Both the position numbers and the translations under genes were made by a program. Source: Micromonospora alfalfae (GTDB lineage Bacteria; Actinomycetota; Actinomycetes; Mycobacteriales; Micromonosporaceae). From it: a stretch of DNA of 64,000 nt. Location: assembly GCF_022230925.1 (NCBI RefSeq), contig NZ_JAKKFH010000015.1, positions 49,036 to 113,035 on the forward strand, written 5' to 3'. Of this stretch, positions 33,328 to 43,381 are shown piece after piece (position 1 is the first letter of the stretch; each line of letters begins with the position of its first letter). The notes beneath the pieces were generated by a model. That model had not been told where the DNA came from. It made no database searches and saw nothing but the letters and a program-made list of their open reading frames with translations.

Positions 33328-34050
33328 ATGATCGACAAGCTTGCCGACGCGATCGTGCGCCACCGGCACGTCGTCCTGGCACTTGGGCTTCTCCTGGTCG
33401 GCGTGAACGCCGTAGCCTCGGGGGCCGCCTCCGTCGTGGGGCAGCGCCTGTTGATCCTCATCTCCCTGGCGGCGCTGATCCTGGCGATCGTCATCATGGG
33501 GGTCCGTCCGGCCTACTTCGTGGTGTGGCCGCAGATCCCGGCCTTCGCCACACCCGGGCCCGCCTGGACGGTGCTCTTCGCCCTGGGTTACCTCGGGCCC
33601 GCGTCCACCCGCGTCGACGCACTGCTGCGCTCGTCCAGACAGGGCACCCTGTCGACGTTCGACGTGGTTCTCGATGTTCTCTGGATCGTCCTGGCCGCGC
33701 TGCTGGTGACGTGGGCGTGGCGGGGTCACGGGGTGCGGCTGCATCCGTCCGGCGTACGGCAGACCTGGCCGCTGGGCTCGCTCACCGTGCCGTGGGAGGC
33801 CCTCCTGGCCCCGCAGATCCCCCCGGCTGCTGACCGCCGCCAGTGGCTCCCGATGAGGATCACAGAACCCCGGCTGGTTCGGCGACGCGGCATTCCGCGG
33901 AGCCGGGGGGCGTTGCGGACGGACATCGTCGACGCGGGGTTCCTCGCCGCGGTCATCGGGCACTACGTCGCGCACCCCGAACACCGGGCGGCGATCGGTA
34001 GTCAGGCCGAGTACGAACGGTTGCGCGCCGCGTTGCCCGGGAGAGGGTGA
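33328..34050 (+). CDS. Membrane protein, PH-domain-like
   Basis: A 240-residue protein with four predicted membrane segments in its first half (HVVLALGLLLVGVNAVA, LLILISLAALILAIVIMG, AWTVLFALGYLGPA, VVLDVLWIVLAALLVTW). A soluble C-terminal half begins RGHGVRLHPSGVRQTW and resembles bacterial PH-like domains (protein sorting or lipid-facing). ATG 33328 is preferred to ATG 33316, which overlaps the -10 hexamer. No function can be assigned. Confidence 0.65.
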   Translation: MIDKLADAIVRHRHVVLALGLLLVGVNAVASGAASVVGQRLLILISLAALILAIVIMGVRPAYFVVWPQIPAFATPGPAWTVLFALGYLGPASTRVDALLRSSRQGTLSTFDVVLDVLWIVLAALLVTWAWRGHGVRLHPSGVRQTWPLGSLTVPWEALLAPQIPPAADRRQWLPMRITEPRLVRRRGIPRSRGALRTDIVDAGFLAAVIGHYVAHPEHRAAIGSQAEYERLRAALPGRG

Positions 34051-34145
34051 GCAACAGGCAGCGGACATCCTGCCCTCGGCGGTAGGTCTCACCCGGCCGG
34101 TGGGTCGGCGGCGGGCGCTCGGGCCCCTTGCGGTACGAAGACAGG

Positions 34146-35186
34146 GTGAGTGCCCCCAGCGTGACGCCCCTAGCCCTGTCCGACGCCGTCTCGGTGAGCT
34201 GCCAGGGCAGCACCTCCTGCGAGTGGATCTACCGGATCACCGGGTCGGCCTGGTTCGCCGAGGGAAGCTACTGGATCCTGCTCAAACCGCTTCGGGTGCT
34301 GCTGATCCTGGCACTGGCGATGGTGGCCCGCTGGGCGCTGCACCGGACGATCGACCGGTTGGTTCGAACGACCACCGACGGTGCGGTGCCGACGATGCTG
34401 CGGCCGCTGCGCGAGCGGGTACCCACCGCCGCTGTTGACCCGGCCGAGTTCGTGCCCGAGCGACGGAGGCAGCGGGCCGAGGCGATCGGGTCGGTGCTAC
34501 GCAGCCTGACCACCGCGTTCGTCTTCGGCATCGCGCTGCTGATGATCCTGCGGGAGTTCAGCTTCGACCTGGCTCCGCTGCTGGCCAGCGCGGGGATCGC
34601 CGGCGTCGCGCTGGGCTTCGGCGCGCAGAGCCTGGTGAAGGACCTGATCGCCGGCCTGTTCATGCTGATCGAGGACCAGTACGGCGTAGGTGACAACGTC
34701 GACCTGGGTGAGGCGATGGGCGTGGTCGAGTCGGTCGGCCTGCGGGTCACCACTGTGCGCGACGGCCGCGGCGTGCTCTGGTACATCCGCAACGGCGAGA
34801 TCATCCGGGTGGGTAACAAGAGCCAGGGTTGGGCCCTCGTGGTGGTGGACCTGCCCATCGGTTTCAACAGCACCGAGGAGGCCACGGCGGTGCTACGGAC
34901 AGCGGCCGCCTCGGTCGCAATGGACCCGGAGCTGTCACCGGAGATCGTGGAGGCGCCCGAGGTGCTGGGTGTCGAGCAGGTGACGGTGGACGGCGCGGTC
35001 ATCCGCACGGTGGTGAAGACGACAGCGGACGGGCAGTTCGCGGTGGGCCGGGAACTGCGTCGGCGTCTCGCCGAGGCGCTGGAAAATTCGGGGATCACCG
35101 CGCAGATCGCTGCGGCCCGCATCTATCCCGGTCTGTCGACCCGGCCGTTGTCCGAGGGCGAGACCGGTCAGGGCGGCGCCACCTGA
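34146..35186 (+). CDS. Mechanosensitive channel, MscS family
   Basis: A 346-residue protein. A helix near 35–55 (LRVLLILALAMVARWAL) and others near 125–165 precede the MscS pore/beta signature: GIAGVALGFGAQSLVKDLIAGLFMLIEDQYGVGD, then VVESVGLRVTTVRDGRGVLWYIRNGEI. It should open under membrane tension to release solutes in hypo-osmotic shock. GTG 34146 is chosen as the first sensible start; no clear Shine–Dalgarno is present, and TACGAA lies 6 nt upstream. Confidence 0.9.
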   Translation: MSAPSVTPLALSDAVSVSCQGSTSCEWIYRITGSAWFAEGSYWILLKPLRVLLILALAMVARWALHRTIDRLVRTTTDGAVPTMLRPLRERVPTAAVDPAEFVPERRRQRAEAIGSVLRSLTTAFVFGIALLMILREFSFDLAPLLASAGIAGVALGFGAQSLVKDLIAGLFMLIEDQYGVGDNVDLGEAMGVVESVGLRVTTVRDGRGVLWYIRNGEIIRVGNKSQGWALVVVDLPIGFNSTEEATAVLRTAAASVAMDPELSPEIVEAPEVLGVEQVTVDGAVIRTVVKTTADGQFAVGRELRRRLAEALENSGITAQIAAARIYPGLSTRPLSEGETGQGGAT

Positions 35187-35246
35187 CACCGTCGACAATG
35201 TCCGGCAATTCAGGGGTCGCGGGCCGGCCGGCCCCTCGGGTATCGT

Positions 35247-35277
35247 CCGTTCGTTCAGTCGGGGAGGCGACGAACGG
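35247..35277 (+). terminator. Weak hairpin after the MscS gene
   Basis: CCGTTCGT and ACGAACGG form an 8-bp stem with a 15-nt loop, 60 nt after the MscS stop. A GGCCGGCC palindrome lies just upstream. The rest of the 245-bp gap shows no gene. Confidence 0.3.
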
Positions 35278-35431
35278 CCCGTTCGACCTAGCTAGTTGTC
35301 AGACGATCGGGCAGAATCCGGAGCACGCGTTCCCACCAAAGCGTGATCACATCCTCGCTGATCCGTAGATCTGACGAGCGCTTCCGGCCGGGCTGCCACG
35401 AGCGGCTGAGCCGGGGCCGATGGAGGCGACG

Positions 35432-36805
35432 GTGCCTGACGAGCGACCTTCTGCGGAAGGCCCCGCCACATTCCGCGAAGTCTTCGCCCAGCACGAGTTT
35501 CGTGCTGTGTTCGTGGCTGGCGCTCTCTCCTGGATCGGCGACTATGTCGCGAAGGCCGCCGTCACCCTGCTCGTCTATCAGCAGACCCGGTCCGTCGCGC
35601 TGTCCGCGGCTGCCTTCGCGGTCAGCTTCCTGCCCTGGCTGCTCGGCGGTCCCGTGCTCGCCGCACTCGCTGAGCGGTACCCGTTCCGTCGGGTGATGGT
35701 GGCGTGCGACCTCATCCGGATGGCGCTGATGCTGCTCATCGCCATTCCGGGCCTGCCGTACCAGGCGGTGCTGGTGCTCATCTTCGCCGCCACGCTCGCG
35801 AACCCGCCAAGCCAGGCGGCGAAGTCCGCGCTGATCCCGCAGTTGCTCACCGGGGACCGACTGGTGCTGGGGCTGTCGCTGAACAGCAGCGTCGGGCAGG
35901 CCGCCCAGGTCGTGGGGTACGTCTTCGGCGCCGCTGTCGCCGCTGTCGACCCGGAGGCGGCGCTGCTGTTCAACGCGGTCACGTTCGGTCTCTCGGCTCT
36001 GCTGGTTCGCCTCGGTGTGCGCCACCGCCCGCCGGTGATGCACCCGGAGCACCGCAGCCACCTGCTGCAGGAGACTCGGCAGGGGTTCGGCATCGTGTTC
36101 CGCACACCGGTGCTGCGGGCCATCGCGGTGCTGGTGTTCAGTTCGATGCTCTTCTCGATCGTTCCCGAGGGCCTGGCCGCAGCCTGGGCCAACGAGGAGG
36201 GCCGTGGCGCGGTGAGCGCGGGCACCGCACAAGCGGCGATCATGGTGGCCAACCCGATCGGCTTCATCCTCGGTGGGTTGCTGGTGAGTCGGCTGTTCGG
36301 GCCGGCTCGCCGGCTGAAGCTGATGCGGCCGCTCGCGGTGCTCGCCCCGCTGGTGCTCGTGCCGGTGCTACTCGACCCCCCGCCGCTGGTGGTCGCGCTG
36401 CTCGCCGCGCTCTGCGGGTTCGCTGTCGCCGGCATGATGCCGATGGCCAACGGATTGTTCGTCCAGGCGCTGCCCAACGGCTTCCGCGCTCGCGCCTTCG
36501 GGGTGATGGCCACTGGCATACAGGTCATCCAGGGCCTCTCGGTGCTGGTCACCGGGCTGCTCGCCGAACGGTTCCCCATTCCGATCGTGGTGGGGGTCTG
36601 GAGCGCAGCCGGGGTGGTGCTGATGGCGGTGGCCACGCTGCGTTGGCCGGATCGGCAGACGGTGGACGACGCGATCACTGCCGCCGCGTTGGCCAACGCC
36701 GACCCGCCGCCTTCCGGGCTCGGCGACCCGGCCGGCGACCGCCCGGTGGCGGGCGCGTCCGACCCGCGTGCCGGTGACGGCCACCGCCGGCACGCTGTCA
36801 CCTGA
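35432..36805 (+). CDS. MFS transporter
   Basis: A 457-residue major facilitator of the EntS/MFS_3 type with 10–12 membrane helices. ALAERYPFRRVMVACD after helix 2 is the loop 2–3 signature, and VFNAVTF-like LFNAVTFGLSALLVRLG is typical of this subgroup. The substrate is unknown; relatives export siderophores or drugs. The C-terminal 60 residues are a soluble Pro/Asp-rich tail. GTG 35432 has ATGGAGGCGACG upstream (GGAGG at the right spacing); ATG 35420 overlaps that site. Confidence 0.88.
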   Translation: MPDERPSAEGPATFREVFAQHEFRAVFVAGALSWIGDYVAKAAVTLLVYQQTRSVALSAAAFAVSFLPWLLGGPVLAALAERYPFRRVMVACDLIRMALMLLIAIPGLPYQAVLVLIFAATLANPPSQAAKSALIPQLLTGDRLVLGLSLNSSVGQAAQVVGYVFGAAVAAVDPEAALLFNAVTFGLSALLVRLGVRHRPPVMHPEHRSHLLQETRQGFGIVFRTPVLRAIAVLVFSSMLFSIVPEGLAAAWANEEGRGAVSAGTAQAAIMVANPIGFILGGLLVSRLFGPARRLKLMRPLAVLAPLVLVPVLLDPPPLVVALLAALCGFAVAGMMPMANGLFVQALPNGFRARAFGVMATGIQVIQGLSVLVTGLLAERFPIPIVVGVWSAAGVVLMAVATLRWPDRQTVDDAITAAALANADPPPSGLGDPAGDRPVAGASDPRAGDGHRRHAVT

Positions 36806-36928
36806 GCGTCGAACCGACCGCCAGCCGTGCAGGCCGGGTGACCGATATTCGGGGTCGTCGACGCGGCGTGATCCGACGCACGTCGTGCGGGTCGGGTCGG
36901 CGCCTGACGCACCTGGCAGGATGGAACT

Positions 36929-37357
36929 GTGACTTCCGCAGGTGAATCCGACCGTCCCGGTGCGTCGATGACCCTCTTCGAAGCGGTCGGCGGCGAACCC
37001 ACCTTCCGCAAGCTGGTCGACGAGTTCTACGCCGGCATCGCGAACGACCCCCTGCTGCGACCCATGTACCCGGAGGAGGACCTGGGCCCGGCCGCGGACC
37101 GGATGACCCTGTTCCTGATGCAGTACTGGGGCGGGCCGAACACGTACTCCGCTCAGCGTGGGCACCCGCGGCTGCGGATGCGCCACGCGCCGTTCCGGAT
37201 CGGCGCGGCCGAACGGGACGCCTGGCTGCGGAACATGCGCCGCGCCGTGGACCGGCTCGACCTTGAGCCGCAGATCGCAGGCACCCTCTGGGACTACCTG
37301 GAGCGGGCCGCGTACTTCATGGTCAACGTCGAGGACGACCCGGCCAACGGCGGCTGA
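36929..37357 (+). CDS. glbO: Truncated haemoglobin, group II (trHbO)
   Basis: A 142-residue globin of the 2-on-2 type. The FxxLVDEFYAGIANDPLLRPMYPEEDLG start, QYWGGPNTYSAQRGHPRLRMRHAPFRIG with the proximal His (MRH), and the Trp/Tyr residues of the distal pocket (YWGGP) match GlbO. These proteins bind O2/NO and protect respiration from nitrosative or hypoxic stress. GTG 36929 is preceded by CAGGAT-N6. Convergent with the YbjN gene. Confidence 0.92.
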   Translation: MTSAGESDRPGASMTLFEAVGGEPTFRKLVDEFYAGIANDPLLRPMYPEEDLGPAADRMTLFLMQYWGGPNTYSAQRGHPRLRMRHAPFRIGAAERDAWLRNMRRAVDRLDLEPQIAGTLWDYLERAAYFMVNVEDDPANGG

Positions 37358-37378
37358 CCCAGCCCACCCGGAGCGGCG

Positions 37379-37963
37379 TCAGAGCAGCGCGCCCTCGTCG
37401 TGCAGCCAGTCCACGAAGCTGGTGGCTACCGCCGCGCCGCAGTCGAGCATCTCGACCAGGAGCGCGTCGTGGGTGCCGGCGCCCAGGGGCACCTGAAGCT
37501 CGGCGTAGATCGGTAGCTGACCGCGTTCGGTCGGGTCACCGATGTACGCCTTGCAGAACCGGCGGGTGTGGTTCCACTCGTTGACCACCCGGTACGCCCG
37601 GTCGGCCCAGTCCGGCGGGACCGTGGCGTGCGGGCGTGCCCGCATGACCAGGATCTCGTCCTCCGGCCCTTCGAGGGTGACCAGCACCGCGTGCCGCTCC
37701 CACATCGCCAGCAGGTTGCCGTCGCCGTCGGCCAGGTAACGCACGTCGAGCAGATCGAGCGCGTCACAGACCCGGCGCAGACTCACCGGCTCGACGGTGG
37801 CGGGCATCTCGGTCAGCACGGGCCGCTCGTTGGACGGGCAGTCGTCCCCCGGCTGACGAGGGCTGGGCGGCCCGATCCGGACCGCGCTATCGACTGTGAC
37901 CCCGCTTCGGGTTTCCGGATCGCCGCCGTCGGCGGGACCGGGGCGCCATGACCACCACGGCAT
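37379..37963 (-). CDS. YbjN-domain protein
   Basis: A 194-residue protein. The last ~140 residues match the YbjN (type III chaperone-like) fold: VSLRRVCDALDLLDVRYLADGDGNLLAMWE, AYRVVNEWNHTRRFCKAYI, AELQVPLGAG and LVEMLDCGAAVATSFVDWLHDE. The N-terminal ~45 residues are Pro-rich and could be an over-extension; an internal ATG at MPATVEPVSL is possible. Actinobacterial YbjN proteins are common, often in pairs, and have no fixed role. Confidence 0.8.
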   Translation of the reverse strand: MPWWSWRPGPADGGDPETRSGVTVDSAVRIGPPSPRQPGDDCPSNERPVLTEMPATVEPVSLRRVCDALDLLDVRYLADGDGNLLAMWERHAVLVTLEGPEDEILVMRARPHATVPPDWADRAYRVVNEWNHTRRFCKAYIGDPTERGQLPIYAELQVPLGAGTHDALLVEMLDCGAAVATSFVDWLHDEGALL

Positions 37964-38094
37964 CGCTCGCGCACCTCACTCCCCAGCGGATCCAGTCGCC
38001 TACGGTGCGTTGGATCCGAGGATGGACGGTACCCGGACAGCCGGGTTGAAGCACCCCCCCAACGACCGCCCCTGACCAGAAGAATGATCCGGGG

Positions 38095-38832
38095 TCATCC
38101 GTTCGGACGAGCGCTCAGGGGTGTCACGGCAAGATCCGTGGCCTTCTGCAACCACGCCGCTCCGTGCGGTCCCACCAGGCCGACCCAACGACCGGCCACC
38201 CGCACCTGAACGGCGTTTCCGCCCTCGCCAGCCGGCGAGCCGTGGGCGGCGCCGAGGAAGCCCATCCGGACCACCCCCTGCACCAGCCGCTGCGGCACCT
38301 CGACCGGCGCGGCGGGCGTCCCGTCCGGGGTGATCAGCACCGCCACGTGGTCGAGCAGCGCGTCCCGCAAGACCCGCTGGCCCACGGCACGGCCGGCCAC
38401 ACCCTGCTCGCTCGCCGTCCGCAGGGTGCCCGCCGCCGCGTCGGCGATCCGCCGCAACTCGGCGACGGGCAGCGCCTCCACCTGGCGGCTCCCCGTCGGC
38501 GGCAGCGGCCACCGCCACTGGGCGTCCCGGCGGGTCGGCAGGCTCGCGCCGCCCCGCTCCAGCTCGCCGAGCAGCTCCGAGGCGGCCACCGTGACGTCCT
38601 CAGCGACGCCGTCGGTCGGCCCACCGGCAACAGTGCGGACCACCAGGACCTGCCACGGCAGCCGGGCCCACAGGGCGACCCGGCCCGGTGCGCCGGCCGG
38701 CCGCAGCCGGACCAGCGCGACCGGATCCAACCGGACCAGCCGGGCCAGGAAGGCGCCCGCGTCCGCCACCCCGGCGACACCGTGGGTGGACGCCGCCGTC
38801 CGGCCCGGCTCGGCGGTGCCCGGCCGGGTCAC
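38095..38832 (-). CDS. Conserved actinobacterial protein of unknown function
   Basis: A 245-residue soluble protein, Ala/Arg/Val-rich, with segments ALVRLRPAGAPGRVALWARLPWQVLVVRTV, DAQWRWPLPPTGSRQVEALPVAELRRIADAA and LLDHVAVLITPDG seen in overlapping parts. No motif identifies an activity. GTG 38832 overlaps the thioesterase stop (GTGA), so it is translated from the ettA–thioesterase mRNA. The last segment (VRMGFLGAAHGS, GRWVGLVGPHGAAWLQ) suggests a structured beta domain. Confidence 0.7.
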   Translation of the reverse strand: MTRPGTAEPGRTAASTHGVAGVADAGAFLARLVRLDPVALVRLRPAGAPGRVALWARLPWQVLVVRTVAGGPTDGVAEDVTVAASELLGELERGGASLPTRRDAQWRWPLPPTGSRQVEALPVAELRRIADAAAGTLRTASEQGVAGRAVGQRVLRDALLDHVAVLITPDGTPAAPVEVPQRLVQGVVRMGFLGAAHGSPAGEGGNAVQVRVAGRWVGLVGPHGAAWLQKATDLAVTPLSARPNG

Positions 38833-39275
38833 GCCACACCACCCTGCGGCGCGTACGTGAGCAGGAAGTCGCGTTCCTCGGTGGTGATCCGCCGGGGCAC
38901 CTGGCGGGTCAGGTCGAACGGCACCAGCACCGAGCGGGCCCGGCTGGCCAGCACCTCACCGTCGTACAACTCGTAGGCGACGGTGAACCGGGAGGCCCGG
39001 ATCTCCTCCACCCACAGCTCGATCCGCACTGTGGGTGCCGCCTCCGCGGTGGCGCGGCCGAGCGCGTAGTCGACCGGGCGCAGGTAGTCGACCTCGTGCC
39101 GGCGGATCACCACCCCGTCGGCGAACGAGCCGACGCCCCAGGCCCGGCCACCGGCGAACATCAACGCCACCCGCGCCTCCTCGTACAGGGTGAGGAAGCG
39201 CGAGTTGTTGACGTGGCCGTACGCGTCCAGGTCGGACCAGCGCAGGGTGCAGTGGTAGACGAAGCGGTCAGACAC
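38829..39275 (-). CDS. Acyl-CoA thioesterase (4HBT hot-dog fold)
   Basis: A 148-residue hot-dog protein: CTLRWSDLDAYGHVNNSRFLTLYEEAR carries the catalytic Asp and the HVNN motif of the YbgC/FadM-like 4-hydroxybenzoyl-CoA thioesterase group. It hydrolyses acyl-CoA thioesters; chain length preference unknown. GTG 39275 lies 12 nt after the ettA stop, with GAGAAG upstream, and the stop overlaps the next gene. The ettA–thioesterase–38095 order looks like one operon. Confidence 0.9.
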   Translation of the reverse strand: MSDRFVYHCTLRWSDLDAYGHVNNSRFLTLYEEARVALMFAGGRAWGVGSFADGVVIRRHEVDYLRPVDYALGRATAEAAPTVRIELWVEEIRASRFTVAYELYDGEVLASRARSVLVPFDLTRQVPRRITTEERDFLLTYAPQGGVA

Positions 39276-39287
39276 CTTCTCGGCCGG

Positions 39288-40964
<1,677 letters not shown>

Positions 40965-41161
40965 GGTGCGGGCTACCTCCGTCGGTTGCTGTCGCTGATC
41001 GGCGGCGCGGCGCGGGCTGCGAGGACCGCCCGCCGCCGCCGGCCGGGAGCCGGCCGCGCGCACGCCATCGTCAATCCTGACAGGTACGGCGCGCTTCGCC
41101 CACATCACCCCGCCCCAGGAGTACGCGGGCGCGCCTCCTTGCCGACCCTGGTATCACCCAC

Positions 41162-41167
41162 TAGCGT
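41162..41167 (+). promoter_or_regulatory. Candidate leaderless -10 of the second TA pair (TAGCGT)
   Basis: TAGCGT lies 7 nt before ATG 41175. Confidence 0.45.
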
Positions 41168-41174
41168 CCTCGGT

Positions 41175-41459
41175 ATGACCAAGAAGATCGCGATCAGCGT
41201 GCCCGACGACGTGGCGGAGCGGCTGGCGCAGGAATCCAACGCCTCCGCCTTCATTACCGAGTCGGTTCGTCAGCGGATGGCTGGCGAGCGCACGCGGCGC
41301 GCACTTCGACAGGTGGGCTTCCGGCTCACTGATGAAGGCCTCGCCGAGGCGGGCAGGAAACTCGACGAGGCACACGCGAAGATCACTCCGGAGTTGCGCG
41401 CAAAGGCAGCCGCCCTGCTGAGCGAGGCATCTCGCGGACGGATGACGATTCGTGACTGA
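41175..41459 (+). CDS. Antitoxin-like protein
   Basis: A 94-residue protein beginning MTKKIAISVPDDVAERLAQE, like the N-terminal strand and helix of ribbon-helix-helix antitoxins (CopG/MazE-like IAISVPDDVAERL), followed by a long charged helical region. It overlaps the downstream PIN-like gene by 8 nt. Probable DNA-binding antitoxin that also represses its own operon. ATG 41175 fits a leaderless mRNA. Confidence 0.8.
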   Translation: MTKKIAISVPDDVAERLAQESNASAFITESVRQRMAGERTRRALRQVGFRLTDEGLAEAGRKLDEAHAKITPELRAKAAALLSEASRGRMTIRD

Positions 41460-41838
41460 CGCAGGTCTCGTACTCGACACCGCATGCCTTCTCGCCTACT
41501 CCGAGGGCGTGGAAGTGGTCGGGGAGCAGATCGCGAAGGTCGCGGACAGGCGACAGGCCGTAATCGTCCCGGCGCTCTGCCTGGCCGCCGCGTACCGCCA
41601 GGTGACACACGACGGGTGGCCCCTGCTCGACATCGTCGGCGACCTGGACCAGGTCGTTGTGACGCCCGTGGAGCACGACATGTGCATGATCCTGGGCGGC
41701 TGGTCACGGAGCCTTGGCGGCATGGATCTGGCCCAGGCCGCGATGGAGGCCGCGAGGGCGACCACACCGATCATGACGGATCGGCGGGAACTGCTCGGCG
41801 AGGTACTGCCGAAGGAATGGCCGATCATCGACCTCTGA
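41452..41838 (+). CDS. PIN-domain-like toxin
   Basis: A 128-residue protein with PIN features: Asp9 (LVLDTACLLAY), Asp92 (GGMDLAQAAMEA) and Asp110 (IMTDRREL). The acidic residue usually found in the second position (PALxLxEA) is Ala here (PALCLAAAYRQ), so the metal site may be altered. Paired with the ribbon-helix-helix protein it forms a second type II toxin–antitoxin module. GTG 41452. Confidence 0.72.
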   Translation: MTDAGLVLDTACLLAYSEGVEVVGEQIAKVADRRQAVIVPALCLAAAYRQVTHDGWPLLDIVGDLDQVVVTPVEHDMCMILGGWSRSLGGMDLAQAAMEAARATTPIMTDRRELLGEVLPKEWPIIDL

Positions 41839-41980
41839 CCGGCGAGCTGTCGACAAGATCACCTTTAGGATTCGGTCGCGCCGAGGCGGGTAGGAGACTC
41901 CGGCACGGGGCACAAGACGCCGCAGCTACGCTCAGTACGCTCATCGCGGTGGACCCGTCAGTACCCGGAGGTAGCCGATC

Positions 41981-43381
41981 GTGACCGTCCGTAGCTCCTT
42001 TGTCGTAGTGGCGAACCGTCTGCCGGTCGACGAGGTGAGCACACCCGAGGGTCGGCAGTGGCGACGCAGCCCTGGCGGGCTGGTCACCGCGCTGCATCCC
42101 GTACTCGCCGAACACAAGGGCACCTGGGTCGGCTGGGCCGGTGGCACCGGCGCGGCCCCCGAGCCGTTCGACCTGGAGGGGATCCGGCTGCACCCGGTCC
42201 CGCTCAGCGCCGAGGAGTTGGAGCGCTACTACGAGGGCCAGTCCAACGCCACGATCTGGCCGCTCTACCACGACGCTGTGGAGACGCCGGCCTACAAGCG
42301 CCGGTGGCGGGAGGCGTACCGCCTGGTCAACGCCCGGTTCGCGGAGGCCGCAGCCGATGTGGCGGCCGAGGGCGCGACGGTCTGGGTGCAGGACTACCAG
42401 CTCCAGTTGGTGCCGGCGATGCTCCGCGAGCTTCGTCCGGACCTGCGGATCGGGTTCTTCCTGCACATCCCGTTCCCGCCGATCGAGCTGTTCATGCAGA
42501 TGCCGTTCCGTACCGAGATCCTGCGCGGCCTGCTCGGCGCCGACCTTGTCGGTTTCCAGCAGCGGCTGGCCGCGCAGAACTTCGTCCGGCTGGCCCGGCA
42601 CCTGCTCGGGCTGCGCTACGAGGGGCAGATGATCCAGGTCGACGGTCGGCAGGTGAAGGCGGGCGCCTTCCCCATCTCGATCGACACCCAGGAGATGGAA
42701 CGGATGGCCGCCGACCCGGCGATCCAGGCCCGGGCCAAGCAGATTCGCGCCGAGTTGGGCGACCCGAAGACGATAATCCTGGGCGTGGACCGGCTGGACT
42801 ACACAAAGGGCATCGAGTTGCGACTCAAGGCCTTCCGGGAGCTGCTGGCTGACGGAAAGTTGACAGTTCCCGACGCGGTCATGGTTCAGGTCGCCACACC
42901 CAGCCGCGAGCGCGTGGAGCACTACCAGGCACTACGGGTGAAGGTGGAGCGCGAGGTCGGTCGGATCAACGGCGAGTTCGGCAGGGTCGGCGTGCCGGCG
43001 GTCCATTACCTCCATCAGTCGTACAGTCGCAGTGAGCTGGCGGCGATGTACGTTGCTGCCGACGTGATGATGGTGACCCCGCTGCGAGACGGAATGAACC
43101 TCGTGGCGAAGGAATACGTAGCATCACGTGCCGACCAGGGTGGCGCGCTCGTACTCAGTGAGTTCGCCGGTGCCGCCACCGAGCTTCGCCAGGCATTTTT
43201 GTGTAACCCGCACGACCCGGACGCGGTCAAGGACGCCCTCCTCCGGGCAGTGCACGTGGAGAAAACCGAGGCACGCCGCCGGATGCGGACAATGCAACGT
43301 CACCTGCGTACCCACGACGTGGGCCACTGGGCCAAGTCTTTCCTCTCGGAGCTCGGAGTTCCCGAGGCGGAGGCCGAGTGA
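41981..43381 (+). CDS. otsA: Trehalose-6-phosphate synthase
   Basis: A 466-residue GT20 enzyme that joins a nucleotide-activated glucose and glucose 6-phosphate. VVANRLPV at the start, [41 protein letters not shown] and the [18 protein letters not shown] nucleotide-sugar site are all present. Length is normal. GTG 41981 follows GGAGGTAGCCGATC. The otsB–GH15 gene begins inside its stop codon (GTGA), so both are made together. Confidence 0.96.
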   Translation: MTVRSSFVVVANRLPVDEVSTPEGRQWRRSPGGLVTALHPVLAEHKGTWVGWAGGTGAAPEPFDLEGIRLHPVPLSAEELERYYEGQSNATIWPLYHDAVETPAYKRRWREAYRLVNARFAEAAADVAAEGATVWVQDYQLQLVPAMLRELRPDLRIGFFLHIPFPPIELFMQMPFRTEILRGLLGADLVGFQQRLAAQNFVRLARHLLGLRYEGQMIQVDGRQVKAGAFPISIDTQEMERMAADPAIQARAKQIRAELGDPKTIILGVDRLDYTKGIELRLKAFRELLADGKLTVPDAVMVQVATPSRERVEHYQALRVKVEREVGRINGEFGRVGVPAVHYLHQSYSRSELAAMYVAADVMMVTPLRDGMNLVAKEYVASRADQGGALVLSEFAGAATELRQAFLCNPHDPDAVKDALLRAVHVEKTEARRRMRTMQRHLRTHDVGHWAKSFLSELGVPEAEAE

